Of a stretch of 64,000 nucleotides of DNA, positions 10,636 to 20,882 are shown in pieces. Position numbers and translations under genes: made by a program. This stretch comes from Craterostigma plantagineum. Taxonomy: Eukaryota; Streptophyta; Magnoliopsida; Lamiales; Linderniaceae. The stretch covers positions 2,666,001 to 2,730,000 of the forward strand of contig JAPQWV010000050.1 in the NCBI GenBank assembly GCA_027422505.1. The letters are read 5' to 3'. Within the stretch, counting starts at the first letter, position 1; each line of letters begins with the position of its first letter. The notes under the pieces were generated by a model. The model had not been told where the DNA came from. It made no database searches and saw only the letters and a list, made by a program, of their open reading frames with translations.

Positions 10636-13600
10636 CTAAAAAGAGTCACAATCATTATTGAAAATAGAAGATGCGAGGTATTTTCTAAACGCCTGCATAT
10701 GAGTTTGATTGAGGCGGGAGACGTCGTCCTTCTTCATCATAAGCGACATTGCCGCCCGCAACATCGCCACGCCATCTTCTCCCCTGAAAATCATATCGAA
10801 AAAGACACTTATTTTTAAACACGACGACAAAGTAATAAAACGCATCATTCATGAAAACTTACTGATTTTGTTTCCTGAATTCGCGACACCACCTAGCCGG
10901 CCAGCTCTTGCCCTTGTTAGGCATGCGTGTTATCAGTTTCAGTTCCTTGAAAATAGCCGGGATTACGATCCGAAGTTTGTTGATGTCGTCGGCGATAAAG
11001 CGCAGCTCGAAGCCAGGAGGCGCATCGGAGTCGTAAATCGTATACTCCTTTCCCCGCACATCAACAACGAACAACACCCATCGGCCTGACGTACGCATGG
11101 GGATGGCAACTTTGGTCGCTAGATCCCACGACCTGCATTTCCAATTTTCGTCCTCCCCATTCGCGAACGGGAGCAATTTCTTGAAGCCTTTCCCACGCGG
11201 CTTCCCGATTAGGTTTAGCACCCCTCGCTCGTCGACGAGCGTCTTAAACGTATGGGGCATGTACGCGACTTTGCTCGCAACCGATTTGCTAAATTTCTGC
11301 ATGCGTTCGATCCCAGCGAGGCATTCATCGACATGCTGCAATAAAAGCAAACCGGTTTTTAACACATTCAAGTAAGGTGACGAAAGGTATTTGGTAAATT
11401 TATATACGTACCATCTCATCGAGTTTAATACCCTCAGTCGCAAGGTTCAGGAGCCATGTAGGGTCGTGTTGTCCTAGGATCCCTTGTACTTTCATGCCGG
11501 TAATCTGCAAAGCCGTTTTTAGCTGACTTTCGACTTTTGGCCACAAGTTTTCGACCTTGAACTGGATATGCCGCTCGAACGCCGAAAGCTTTGGAGGTTT
11601 GACTGTATTCGTCGAGGGGAAATCGGTGAACGGCGTCGTGGTGTACCAAGATGGCTTCTTCATCCGCTCAGGGGTCTGTTCTGTCACGACGCCTTTTCCT
11701 TTGTCGGTCGCTTGGACAGAAACCGAAGCCTCGGCGTGCGTCTCCAACTGATCAGCGTGGTCCTCTTGAGCCTCTATGTCCGTCACTGCCTCGTGAACCC
11801 CGAGACCATAAGCGCCCCTCCACGACGATGGGTCGACAACCTCGGGCGGTCTCTCTTCATCGGACCGAGCCGGTGCGACATATTCATCGTAACGTTTTTG
11901 CGCCCATTCAGACGGACTGTGACCGTCCCATGCCTCCTGGCTCGGAATATAGCCATCCGGTCCCATGTACGATGTGTTCCTCCATCTCTCATCGTAATCT
12001 ATACAAGAAATTCGAAAATAACTATAAATTATTTTTCACGTCCTTAAGTATAAAAACTGACCAAGCTCGGGCGGTGTAGCGTGCAATCCACCACCAAACT
12101 CGGGCTGTGAAGCGTGCGATCCACTAGCAAACTCGTTTGGATCGACATCTACATCGTAAATAGTAACTGTTGAGTAATCTGCGCAACTAATTAAAAAATT
12201 AAGTATAAAAACTGACCAAACTCGGGCGGTGTAGCGTGCAATCCACCACCAAACTCGGGCTGTTCAGCGTGCGATCCACTATCAAACTCGTTTGGATCGA
12301 CATCTACATCGTAAATAGTAACTGTTGAGTAAACTGCGCAACTAATTAAAAAATTAAGAATAAATAAATATCTTACTATAACGAGCTTCGGTAGGCGGAG
12401 TGCGAGACCCGTGATAAAATCTGCTCGCCAAACCCTGAACCGAGTTCCCCAACTCCCTGAGGCTGTCGGCCCACGATCGCATTTCCGTCCAATGTTCCTC
12501 GTACGCATCCCACCTTCTCTCGTTCGTCGACCACCGTCGACCCTCTTCTTCTTGAAACTGATGCAATTGCGTGCCAAGTTGGTCGAATCGCCCAAACAAG
12601 TTGGTGAAGTTTTGGTCCATACGACTTTGCCATTCATCGAAGCGTGGACCCGAGGCGAAACCCTGACCACTTGATCGTGGGGTCTCCGGTGTTGCATGAA
12701 AGGCGTGCTCGTGCGGAGGTTCGGGGTTGCCGTGCGGATGTTCGGGGATTTGGCCGTGATGCTGAATTATATCGGTGTCGCGTCGCTGACTGCCCTCGAT
12801 CTGGGCGATGGTCTCAGGCACCAAATTCTGCCGGCTAGAACCCTCACCGCGACGGCGGTGGCCGCGGGAGCACCTAACCTCCACTCCATGCAGGAGTAGA
12901 AAGGTCACACGATCGTATAGGTCGTGTGCCGGCCCAACGTCGAAGACGCTGTCCCTATAGTACGCCGCCTCCAGCTCGTCCGCTGACGGCACTATTAACC
13001 CTGCTAGTACATGGAACTTGCTAGCGGCCTCTGCGATGCTCTTCTGTTTCGGGCAATTCTTGCGACCCCAATCCTTCGTCTGCCACCTGCACATGCGTGG
13101 CGTGAAATCTTCTTCTTTGCGCAACGCATAGGCCTCTCCAATGCCCGAGATGCACTCATAAGCTAGTATCTGAATACAAATAACACAATAAATATTAGCA
13201 ATTACTTATATGTAAAAACAAGGTATGCAAAGAAGCTTAATAATAAATCACCTGAAGTGGCTGAACGAACCCACTTATCAGCCACTCCCGTGGGTTCTCC
13301 CGTAGATTTTTCCTCACAGCGCGCATGACCTCCTTGAAAGCCTCGCTGCCCCAAGGATACTCTGAGAAAGCAATCCGGTCTTCAGCGAGGTGAAGGACCC
13401 AGGAAGACACGACGGTGTCCTTCTTGGACCTTCGAGGCAGCAACACCGCGGTGGCGAAGTAGACATCCGCCAACTTGAGCTTCTCTTCGTCCACACGTTC
13501 CTCGTCGCCAGACATGGCCTCCAACGCCTGCTTGACGTTCGACAGGCGAATTGTTGAACTAGCGCCAAAATGCCTCCTCGTGAATGCTTCCACGCGGTCC

Positions 13601-14502
13601 ACCGCCGGTATCGCGGCTGCGAACTTGAGGCCGGTGATTAGGCAATACTCCGATTTTGAAAATCGAAGTGGTTTTTTGCCAACAACCATCCACAGCTCTT
13701 CGCGGGTGTGCAGCGCCGTCTGCCTTTGGATAAGGTACCACAGCAACTGAATCGAGAGGTTAAAGTCCGGCTCGGCCATGACAAGGCGGCCGAACGGACT
13801 GTGGGCATAATATACGGCCAACTCCTCATCGTTAAGGCACTGTCTTATCAGCTGGCTGGCCTCGCCGTATAGCGAGGTCACTGTAGGACGACAATCAGGA
13901 ACTTCTGTGCCCAACTGCGTCTTCATCACAACCTAATTTATACGTAAAACACAGTTTAGCCAATTACTTGGTATATGAATATTGAAAATCGAAAACCCTT
14001 ATGCACATATGGCCAGGGGACCGCATCGTATATGCTGACAGTCAAGCACGGATGCGACTGAGACCCCTGCGCATGAGCAGGGGACCTGTGCGTATCTTCA
14101 CGGGATCTGTGTCTACTTTCACGGGACCCTTGCGTATATTCACGGGACCCGCCCATAAGATGATGGACTAGGCAAGGGTCCCCTGGATATAAGCGCGGGT
14201 CCCTTGATTATACGTGCGGGTCCCCTGACCGTAGCGCGCGGGTCCCGTGTTGTTCTTCACAGGCGCAAGGTCACGAGACCCACGCGCTGCGACCAGGGAA
14301 TCCGCTCGTTATAACCAGGGTACCACGCTTATACGCAGTGGACCCGTGCTCCGCCTATCATTTTATGGGCGGGTCCCGTGAATTCTAAGCACGGTCCTAT
14401 GCTTATCAGCACGGGTCCGCACCGAATTAGGGTTTGCTGCGTTAAATTGAAGAAGACGCAGAGTAGAGAAAATACCTTCTCGGTGTTCGGGTTGACTGCC
14501 AT
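10636..14502 (-). CDS. DUF1985 / Ulp1-like paralogue with substituted catalytic His and Cys (pseudo-protease)
   Basis: Eight exons on the minus strand are inferred from splice sites and the paralogue: 14502-14476, 13932-13252, 13169-12377, 12321-12217, 12166-12062, 11998-11412, 11335-10863 and 10783-10636 (972 aa, one open frame). Exon 1 encodes MAVNPNTEK and exon 2 carries DUF1985, both collinear with the left gene. Exon 3 adds a coiled-coil-like Gln/Glu/Trp-rich region, and exons 4 and 5 are a tandem duplicate. In the C-terminal Ulp1-like fold, Arg850 precedes Trp ('SGRWVLFVVDV') where His is expected. Asp867 ('YDSD') is kept, and 'GEDGVAML' (Asp927) stands where DCGV is expected. A binding rather than a cleaving role is inferred. 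Confidence 0.75.
12062..12371 (-). repeat. 155-bp tandem duplication creating twin 105-nt exons
   Basis: 12062-12216 and 12217-12371 are near-identical direct copies, each containing the same acceptor (ACTCAACAG), a 105-nt exon and the same donor (GTCAGTTTTTATAC). Both exons are phase 1-1, so either or both can be spliced in without breaking the frame. The encoded 35-residue segment repeats 'PEFGGGLHATPPE'. Confidence 0.85.
13980..14430. repeat. GGGWCCC array in intron 1 of the minus-strand DUF1985 gene
   Basis: Many GGGACCC or GGGTCCC cores are embedded in phrases such as 'cgcgggtcccttgattatacgtg' and 'cacgggacccgcc'. The array occupies the same position (intron 1, between a nine-codon exon and the DUF1985 exon) as the array in the left gene. 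The block 13978-14070 is an inverted relative of 2860-2935. Confidence 0.8.
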
Positions 14503-14760
14503 TGTCGATTTACGCTCTAGGACTGGGTTTTACTTGCAGAGAATAGTTTGACTTGCAGAGAAACGATTTGCAGGGCGTTTTGTGTGCAGGAGAAAACGAT
14601 TGAAGTGAATTGAAAGTTAAAGTGGTGGTTCTGAAATGCTTTTTAACTTTTACTGTTCCATCACGGGTCAGTTACTTGCAGTTAAACCTGAAAACCCTTT
14701 AATGTAATACCCCTTTATGTTGAACTAACCTAATTAAATTAAATTAAATACCATAGCACT
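14503..14760 (-). promoter_or_regulatory. Promoter/leader of the minus-strand DUF1985 gene, inverted copy of the left-gene promoter
   Basis: Read on the minus strand, this segment shares ordered blocks with 1900-2185: 'ttaaagggttt', 'gacccgt', 'ggaa/agtaaaa', 'accaccactt', 'tctctgcaa' and 'aatcgac...caATGGC' at the start codon. It is therefore an inverted, diverged copy of the left promoter. No convincing TATA box was identified. Confidence 0.55.
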
Positions 14761-14905
14761 ATCTATATTTTTTAACGGAACTAAATATTACATTATAAAA
14801 CATAGTTAATTTAAAATACAGTACTAATTATATTGTCAAGGTCACGTACATCAATAATAATAGGAATAGCATATCTTGATTGATAAAATTATTAAATAAT
14901 TTATT

Positions 14906-15280
14906 CTACCCTTCTCGCCCTTCTCCACCAACCGGAGCTTGGTCGACATCCTTCTGCACAGCGTTGTTTCGGACAACCTCGATCCAACCTGGGCCTTGGA
15001 TCACTTCGCTCTCAGCCTCGTCATCGTCGTTTCGGACAGCCTCGGGTGCTTGTCCTTCGATAACTTCGCTCATAACATCGTCGTCGTCGACCTCGAGAGC
15101 ATCGTCGTCGCCGTTTAGGAATCTGTCGATCTCGGCCACGATCCACGCCCTCCTTTGGGAGAGGTCGACACCGAGGTCGGCCTCCAGACGGCGGCGGACG
15201 GCGGCGGCCGTGGTAGTCCAGGGGTCCGAGTGACGGACGATTTCGTGGAGGCGGGCGACGATTTGGGCGTCCGTCACCAT
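14906..15280 (-). CDS. DEK_C-domain ORF, probable captured host fragment
   Basis: The ORF encodes 124 aa from ATG 15280; a TTG-initiated upstream extension is ignored. Residues 1-60 ('MVTDAQIVARLHEIVRHSD' to 'VDLSQRRAWIVAEIDRFL') look like the DEK C-terminal-type domain found at the N-terminus of plant SWIB/UAF30-like chromatin proteins. The rest is an acidic tail with two related SEVI(E/Q)G units. No SWIB domain follows, so only the first domain seems to have been taken up. It lies between the inverted promoter copy and the right inverted repeat of the MULE, where captured fragments are typically found. GC content is much higher than in the flanks. Whether it is expressed is unknown. Confidence 0.6.
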   Translation of the reverse strand: MVTDAQIVARLHEIVRHSDPWTTTAAAVRRRLEADLGVDLSQRRAWIVAEIDRFLNGDDDALEVDDDDVMSEVIEGQAPEAVRNDDDEAESEVIQGPGWIEVVRNNAVQKDVDQAPVGGEGREG

Positions 15281-15389
15281 TCTTCCTGTTTTGTTTCTGG
15301 GATTATTTTTTAAAAATGTTATATGCTGTGTGTTTGATAAATCCAAGCCTTATATAGCTTGCAAAACGCCGTAAGAGCTTCCCAAAACC

Positions 15390-15770
15390 ATAACATATAA
15401 CGCGGGACCAAGCTCTAGTACACGGGACCCAAGCTCTAGTGCGCGGGACCCAAGCTCTTGTGCACGGGACCCAAGCTCTACCGCATGAAGCATGCGCGGG
15501 TCCCCTGTGTTTACGCGCAGGTACCCTGCATTTATGCGCGGGTCCCATGATCTAATGGGCCTGCCATAATGTGCGGGGACAATGCACTGATGCGCGGGGC
15601 CCGTGAATTTATGGGCGGGTCCCGTGAATTTATGTGCAGGTCCCGTGATTTACTCGCCGCACTAATGTGCGGGACTCCTGCTTTAATGTGGGGTCCCACG
15701 TTGTAACGCGCGGAACGCGCGGGTGGCCTGCTCTGCTTTCAAGCAGGGTCCCCGGATCAACTGGAAGTAA
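15390..15770. repeat. GGGWCCC array near the right MULE end
   Basis: Runs of 'cgcgggacccaagctct' (about 15408-15480, period near 20-21 bp) are followed by 'gcgcgggtcccctg' and 'gtgcaggtcccgtg' variants. Same motif family as the arrays in the two DUF1985 introns. Confidence 0.8.
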
Positions 15771-15779
15771 AAACAATGA

Positions 15780-16060
15780 ACATGTTCGGCCTTCCAAACC
15801 GGAATTTCCGAAGCTTTGAGAACCCATTGGAAGGGTTTAGGACTGAGAGTTACAGATTTAGATGGTTATATTCAAAATACGACCCGGAAAAATACTTACA
15901 CTGAAGCGTGAGGTTCGAATCTTTCGTTCGCCGAGGACTTTCCAGCTTCCTTCCACTGTGAAGAAGCGCGATATGAGGTCGGGGAATTTCTCTTAAGGAC
16001 GAGGACGAAGAAGAAGAATAATTCGGTGAGGTGGAGTGGAATGAATGCTTTCTGCTGCAA
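15780..16060 (-). other. Possible 5' exon and leader of the DEK_C transcript
   Basis: On the minus strand, GC-moderate sequence leads to a strong GTAAGT donor near 15898 ('cttcagtGTAAGTatt'). Further down is an ATG frame (15827-15630) without recognisable homology. It could be the 5' end of a captured gene or of the DEK_C transcription unit. The support is weak. Confidence 0.25.
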
Positions 16061-16257
16061 AATGGACGTGCAGCTTTTAATTCATTTCAGGCGTTGTATT
16101 TTATTTTTGTTTTTCTTTTTTTTTTTTAACTAATAATAAGGGATTACGAAAAGATGATTAAGTGTTAATTAAAAAGAGTGCTATTGACCAAAAAAAAAGT
16201 CAAGAGTGCTATTTTTTTAAACTTGACCGCGTCAAAGGCCATTTTTTAAAAAGACCC

Positions 16258-16266
16258 GAAATAGAG
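16258..16266. repeat. Right 9-bp target-site duplication of the MULE
   Basis: GAAATAGAG is identical to 1739-1747 and directly follows the right inverted repeat (...AAAAAGACCC). Confidence 0.85.
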
Positions 16267-16950
16267 CACGCTAAATATGTTCTTTATGGCCAAATGGTGC
16301 TCAATGACTCAGCTTGTACGAGAGCTTCCAATCGGCTTTGCACATCGTTGTTTACACTCAAGTCAGCCACGTGAAACAAAAACATATTTGTCAACACATG
16401 CACATGTTCCAAGACAAGCTAGGTCACAAAGTCTACATGAATGCATTAGTCAAAGATGGACCCAATCACATGGCATAGATATCAATTCAAGCTTTCAAGG
16501 AATAATTACAGCCACATCGACAATGATAGAGAGTGAGGTATGCAAAATAATACATTCTTCTATCACCAAAACACCATCACAAGCTCGTCGCCATCACCAT
16601 CAAGCAAATACCTCCAAGAAATATAAGCGCACGGCTCAAGGAGGAAATTTCACACAATCTTGTCTTATGGCTGCGTGGTAGCTCGGGTTATTGGTAAAAG
16701 AAGGAGATTTGAAGATTTTTTCAGGTACGCATGATAGTGAGGCGGCTTCATGTTTCTATGTTGAAGAAGGAGTTCACTCACCGTCTATAAAAGCATGCCA
16801 CTTACTATCAACAAAGCTGACACCAAGGCCCGTTCTGACGTGTTTTTAAGTTCGTGGGTGTTAGGTTTGACGGAGACAACCGATGGAGATCGAAGAACTT
16901 GCGCCAGAGAAGTTACGGAGAAAAAACAGCTGCTTCAACCAACCACCGTC
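16267..16950. other. Sequence without a recognised gene
   Basis: A 134-codon open frame at 16277-16681 has no recognisable domain and low-complexity His/Gln/Ser content. I see no transposon signature here; it may be the old target DNA or further decayed retroelement. Confidence 0.3.
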
Positions 16951-17288
16951 TCTTTACGCGGTCCACATTAGAATATAAAACTCCCTAGGTCCTTGAGCTT
17001 TTTTGGTATCTTGCTCTGGAGTATCGCCGAGCACTCTCCCCGTAGGTATACAGTGGAGACGTGTTCAAGCTTTCGTCGATTTGTCAGCAAGTCCTTTAGG
17101 AACTTCGCGAACTGGGCATCTGTATAATAACTTCAACAAACGTTAAGTTAATATGTAGTTCTTTGCACATACCCATAAATCTGCTAAATAGCGCATCGTC
17201 TTTGTCCTTCTTCAACCGTGCTAGGTAGGGAACCGTTGGCTGGTACGGCTTCACTAGTTGTCACGCATTCTTCTCCACCTTTTCTTTT

Positions 17289-18901
17289 TCAGGCACTCTC
17301 CTTATTTTCGGGTTCGGCCTTCTCCTTTTTAGGTTCGGCCTCCCTCAACCGAGCTGGGTATGGAATCTTCGACTGGTACGGCTTCACGAATGGCCGCGCC
17401 TTTCCTTTGTCAGCCTTGACCTTCTCGACATCGTCGCCCTTGCTTTCCTCCACTTCTGGCTTATCGTGGCCCTCGAAATCGACTTTTTCCTTAGAATTTT
17501 GCTTCGCGGGAACTTCTTGCAATCTTCTCCCGCTCCTCAAGGTTATCGCGCTGCAGTACTCCTTAGGGTTTTTCTTGGTGTAGCTCGGGAGTGATCCTTG
17601 ATTTCGCCCGCCACTTGCTTTGCTAATTGGCCCACTTGCTGCTTTAACTTCTTGATTAATGCATCTGCATTTTGAGCACGTATGTCGTTCACTTCCATAT
17701 ACTCCAATTTCGTCATTCGACTCTCATGAGCCGCGGTGGTTTGGCTGAAATTAGTGAGGAACGTCTTCATCATGTCCTTCATCTCCTTCATATCGTCAAT
17801 CCTGACCCCGTGGTGCTCCGTTTTGGAAACCGGATGGTCTAGGCGGAAATCCTGACGGTCCTTGCCCTGGTGGTTCTGGTTCCCGTACGCCAAGTTGGGA
17901 TGTACTCGAGGATGGTAACTCCGCAAGCTGCCTTGTGCCCATGTAATCTACGAGCTCCAACGGCTGCCCAAGTTGGCATTCTGAGGTCTCGTGGGCTGCG
18001 CCACAAATCCCGCACAGTGGTATGTACGGCGTATGCTACGTCGGTGCGGTGGTCGTGACGGCGTTCACTGGTTGTGTCTGCCCGAATTATGGAAGTAACG
18101 CACCGATCACTGTCTGCATCTGAGAGTTCATCGCAAAGATTTGTTGCTGGAGCGCCTCGAATTTGACATAGTGGTCTTCTCCTCGCTAACCCCAAACACG
18201 CGTAGTGTCTTCATCCTCGTATTGCCCCTCATGAAGTTGTTCCTCGAGTAGTCCTCAATCAGATTCCAAGCGTCGGTCGCACTGAGCTTCACGAGTCCTC
18301 CTCTTGCAGCCCCGTCTAACATATGAACAGTCTGATCATTGGGCCCCTCGTGGAATCGATTGATCTGGGTTGCCTTCGACATTCCGTGCTGGGGGAACTT
18401 CTTCAGTAGCACCTTGTATCGCTCCCATACCTCGTAGAGGTTCTGAATCCTTCTGGTGGAAAAGGAATATCTCCATCTTCAACTTAGAACCTTTGACAGT
18501 TGGAAGTAGTGGCCAATGAATTCGGCTTGCAGCTCCTCCCATGTGGTGATCGATCGGGGTGGTAACATCTCAAGCCAATCCTTTGCCCTGAACTTCAGTG
18601 AGAATGTGAACAACATCAACTTTATTGCATCGTCGGGACCCCATTGATCTTCATGGTATCGGCCACCGTCGGGAAGGCCTTCAGATGCGAGAAATGGTCG
18701 TCATCTGGATTTCCCTCAAACTGGGCCGTCTGGAAAATCATCTGAAGCCAAGCAAGAGTGCTTCAGCTCAAAGTTATTGTTCTTGACCGGCGGAATAACG
18801 ATCGCCGACTCCATACCACCTAGTGCGGCGTTCTTGAGCAGATCTTGTAGTGACTGCTCCTCATCTGGAACGTTATGGATAGGTACCATGTGGTCTGCCA
18901 T
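17289..18901 (-). pseudogene. Decayed gag of the Gypsy relic
   Basis: The gag is spread over several frames. The N-terminus starts at ATG 18901 ('MADHMVPIHNVPDEEQSL', to 18716). A retrotransposon-gag core lies around 18412-18128 ('LDGAARGGLV', 'DAWNLIEDYSRNN'). A coiled-coil Gln-rich part is at 17926-17543 ('QQVGQLAKQVAGE') and the C-terminal 'VKPYQSKIPYPARL' at 17540-17289. At least three frame changes or stops separate these blocks, so no full Gag can be made. Confidence 0.75.
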
Positions 18902-19088
18902 ATCTACTTTTGTATCTGAATCGTACCTTCAATAAGCAAAAACAAAAATTAGCGAAGAAACAGATAAAAACGTCGAAGAAACAACGAAAGTAATAATACT
19001 ATAGAAAATGCAAATAACAAAAAACTAATAAAAGCGTCAAATAAGTGGCTAAATTATCGAACTACGGTGTTCCTAATATCAATTTAGT

Positions 19089-19105
19089 CCCCGGCAACGG
19101 CGCCA
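19089..19105 (-). other. Primer binding site, tRNA-Asp type
   Basis: On the minus strand this reads TGGCGCCGTTGCCGGGG, six bases downstream of the 5' LTR end. It is complementary to the 3' end of plant tRNA-Asp including CCA. Confidence 0.85.
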
Positions 19106-19111
19106 AAAACT

Positions 19112-20584
19112 TGATCGACACGCGGTGTACTAACCTAAAGTGCAGGTGCGACAAGTGATAAATAAAACGAATACGTAATTACTATCACCGACGTGCGATA
19201 GGCAGTAGACCTATCGTTTGTAGTGTAGTAAGCTGAGTAAACGAGTATCGAACACGAGGAATAAACTGATTACTGGTAGTAACCTATCGACTCGATATAT
19301 AGCCTAATTAAAGTGCGCAAATTGATTATACTAAGAACTAACCTAACGGACCAATTCTAAAACAACGAGAGATTAAGAGAACACGACTGAAACTGGTGAG
19401 AGTGCTTTCAGATAAAATAGTGTGCTCGGGATTCGAGTCCCACTAGGTACTATTGACTAAGACAATAAAATATCGGTGTTTCTTGACTAAATCGCAGTAA
19501 TTTCCCACCCTCTTGCGAATTTGCTATCGCCCTAGACGCTCGCGGGGATCTAAGATTCAATAATTACTAACGGCGAGAATCGAGTTGCTGTCGCCCTATA
19601 CTCGAATCCTATCATCTATGAACGGCCTAGTCGTTGTTTAGCTATCGCCCTAAACGATTTTCCACACATTCACTTTAACACATATATATTAAAGCGAAGA
19701 AACACTTTCATAGATAGATAAATAGTCATAATACACGAGTCACGATTAATATATGTCTTAAGCACGAATCGACCTAACGTTCATCTACTCCCAAACACAG
19801 AGGGAATACTCATAATTGACAGAAAATGTCGAAAGAAATAGAGAACAAGGGCAGATGACTCATAATCTGGGATTGTCCCAGGGAAGATTCTCTTTTCTTG
19901 TTCAATTCGGAGTGAAAGCGTTGCTAGTCCATCTCTTGCGCTTTTGGGGGTGTTTCTCTGTTCTTGACGGCTCACTTTCGTCTCTGATATGTTGGGGTTG
20001 AGTTCTGGAAGGAGTTCCCCTCTTTCTGAGTTGAAATTAGGCTTTTATAGTGAAATTCGACACCTTCACGGCCTAGAACATGATACGTCACGGTCGTGAC
20101 ACTCTCGGGACACAAAATGAGCTCACTGCCGTGCGTCACAGCCTCGTGCAGTAGTGTCACGGCCGTGACACTTTTAACAGCTTTGCGACAGTTTCGTATT
20201 TCTCTTAGATGGAGGGGTAAACGATGTCCGATTGAACTGAAATTTTAACCATAGATAGAAGACTATATTGAGAGATATGAATTTTTTAGTCCGTTGCTAC
20301 TTTTCAGGCGGGCTTCATGGCGGTGACTGTGTTCTGCATCGCTTGGCTTCCTTTTCTGCCTCTTGTCACGGCCTGGTGCAATAATGTCACGGCTGTGACA
20401 CTCTACTGCAACTTCATAACTTGTCCGTTTTGCCTCGTTTTCGCCCCTTTCGCCCGATAGCCATCTAAGGTCCTACAATGTACAAATAAGTGTAAATAGA
20501 GCATATAAAAGCGAGAAACAATGGAGAATACTCTATTATATCCCAAATAATTGCTACAATAAACGCATTAATATACTTTTGTCA
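19112..20584 (-). repeat. 5' LTR of the Gypsy relic (1473 bp)
   Basis: On the plus strand it begins TGATCGACACGCG next to the primer site and ends ...CTTTTGTCA. It is homologous along its length to the solo LTR at 28984-30660; shared blocks are 'gcgataggcagt(a/g)gacctatcg' and 'tcgccctaaacga'. It contains one exact and two variant TCACGGCCGTGA palindromes, against seven exact copies in the solo LTR, which is about 200 bp longer. Confidence 0.75.
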
Positions 20585-20620
20585 ATAGCGTACTATGTCA
20601 CGCCTTTATACGGTACCCTA

Positions 20621-20869
20621 TAAGGTTTCTTTTTTTCTTTTTCGACAACCCTGGAGTATCCCCACTCAACCAGCTATGGGCTTACGCCGCACATTCCGGG
20701 GATGGGACTAGATCTACAGGGGTTAGGTAAACATGCCCCAAATTTACCAACACGATAGTCATGGGATAAAACCCAATAGGGACTACTCAAGAATTTGGGG
20801 AGGTGGGATTCGATTGACCTAAGCCCTGGATTCTTAAGGCCTCCTCCTTGACCACTAGACCAAGGCCTC
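20621..20869 (-). mobile_element. tRNA-derived SINE
   Basis: On the minus strand the element starts with 'GGCCTTGGTCTAGTGGTCAA', which resembles a pol III box A. A box-B-like 'GTCAATCGAATCCC' follows about 45 bp on, and the element ends in an A-rich tail (plus-strand T-run at 20627-20642). Flanking direct repeats 'tatacggtaccc-ta' (20607-20620) and 'tatatggtacc-ta' (20870-20882) are the likely target duplication. Length near 240 bp fits plant SINEs. Confidence 0.7.
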
Positions 20870-20882
20870 TATATGGTACCTA

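Larger units (their letters stand above)
1748..16257. mobile_element. 14.5-kb Mutator-like element with mudrA, two DUF1985 genes and a DEK_C ORF
   Basis: The ends are imperfect inverted repeats of about 55 bp. The left end at 1747-1803 pairs with the reverse complement of 16200-16257, sharing GGG-TTTTTTAA, AAAT(A/G)GCC, a GGTCA block and ATAGCAC(C/T)C. They are bounded by the 9-bp duplication GAAATAGAG. Inside are four coding units: a DUF1985-Ulp1 gene (+), a MURA transposase (+), a second DUF1985 gene (-) and a DEK_C ORF (-). Mutator elements that carry Ulp1-like genes (Kaonashi type) are known in plants. The near-exact target duplication suggests a fairly recent insertion, while the stop codon in mudrA suggests it may no longer be autonomous. 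Confidence 0.85.
16951..20584 (-). mobile_element. Truncated Ty3/Gypsy (Athila/Tat-like) retrotransposon
   Basis: Read on the minus strand, the order is 5' LTR (20584-19112), a primer site complementary to the tRNA-Asp 3' end, a gag region (18901 to about 17290) and the start of the protease region near 17150-16960 ('ECSAILQ', 'IPKKLKDLGSF'). No integrase, reverse transcriptase or 3' LTR remains. The tRNA-Asp primer and the 'IPYPARL' gag motif point to the Athila/Tat side of plant Gypsy elements. Confidence 0.75.

Noticed and set aside
16277..16681. 134-codon frame right of the MULE
   Set aside because: No domain, low-complexity composition and no supporting splice or codon pattern.
16267..20584. 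Possibility that the Gypsy relic is complete with two LTRs
   Set aside because: Only one LTR is present within the locus; the related LTR at 28984 has its own perfect TSD and is a separate solo LTR.
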